DNA of 52,735 bases, from assembly GCA_017504655.1 (NCBI GenBank), contig JAFVQT010000014.1:1-52735 (forward strand), written 5' to 3'. The notes under the pieces are model-generated. The model was not told the origin of the DNA. It did no database searches and was given only the letters and a program-made list of their open reading frames with translations. Positions 52,712-52,735 of the stretch are shown piece after piece. The translations under genes were made by a program, and so were the position numbers. This stretch comes from Clostridia bacterium (GTDB taxonomy: Bacteria > Bacillota > Clostridia > Christensenellales > Borkfalkiaceae). How positions within the stretch are numbered: the stretch's first letter is position 1; every line of letters begins with the position of its first letter.

Positions 52712-52735
52712 ATGAAAGTAAGACCATCAGTGAAA
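52712..52735 (+). CDS. rpmJ: Ribosomal protein L36, start only (cut by window end)
   Basis: ATG at 52712 after CGGAGGA begins MKVRPSVK, the canonical start of L36. Only 8 codons lie in the window. Its place after infA is standard. Confidence 0.85.

Overview
The window looks like a chromosomal segment of an endospore-forming Bacillota of the class Clostridia, probably an uncultured gut lineage (the lineage is inference). Seen directly: a SpoIIID regulator, a protein made only of the Spo0A DNA-binding domain, a complete S10-spc ribosomal gene block in Firmicutes order, strong AGGAGG ribosome sites, and textbook TTGACA-17-TATAAT promoters. No phage, insertion sequence, CRISPR array or replication origin was found.

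Layout. 1-230: an array of short hairpins separated by GATGATAT-like words, cut by the window edge. 268-848: six tRNA genes on the minus strand (Pro, CAU-anticodon, Asp, Phe, Thr, Tyr) with promoter and terminator. 1359-7927: a 2139-residue secreted multimodular protein with a glycosidase-like C-terminal domain, followed by a 44-codon gene. 8048-8734: a metallophosphoesterase, apparently on a leaderless mRNA. 8913-12348: pheS-pheT. 12413-12616: a DUF896 gene on the minus strand. 12743-19419: a tightly packed run of MATE transporter, YitT-type protein, short-chain dehydrogenase, thyA, folA, a GH78-like glycosidase and a cupin. 19558-20597: a membrane protein divergent from spoIIID. 20707-21867: a two-DUF1508 protein with a strong internal start. 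22029-22182: tRNA-Val and tRNA-Gly.

22454-27959 is an apparent five-gene lipid operon: fatty-acid-binding DegV/FakB, fatty acid kinase FakA, an MFS_2/GPH-type transporter, a PlsC acyltransferase and an alpha/beta hydrolase with Cys in the nucleophile position. FakB and FakA make acyl-phosphate from free fatty acid and PlsC acylates lysophosphatidate, so fatty-acid or lysolipid salvage is a reasonable reading. 28042-32191 holds a zinc-ribbon membrane protein, a second hydrolase, a DUF1540 mini-protein, a second DegV and a divergent transcarbamylase. 32441-33823 is an orphan MsmK/UgpC-type sugar ABC ATPase. 34209-34580 is the receiverless Spo0A-like protein. 34694-35968 is an M18 aminopeptidase. 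36272-39451 is aspS-yqeY-vanZ-like plus a small membrane-anchored protein.

39452-40382 has no gene. It holds a chain of hairpins ending in a terminator, a second hairpin array with AGTGAAGTT separators, and the promoter and roughly 250-nt attenuator-like leader of the ribosomal operon. 40383-52735 is rpsJ to rplO, secY, adk, map, infA and the start of rpmJ.

The least explained features are the two hairpin arrays, which share one architecture but not their separator sequence; the giant secreted protein with its companion mini-gene; the receiverless Spo0A with a possible 0A box in its promoter region; the internal start of the DUF1508 protein; and the structured rpsJ leader.
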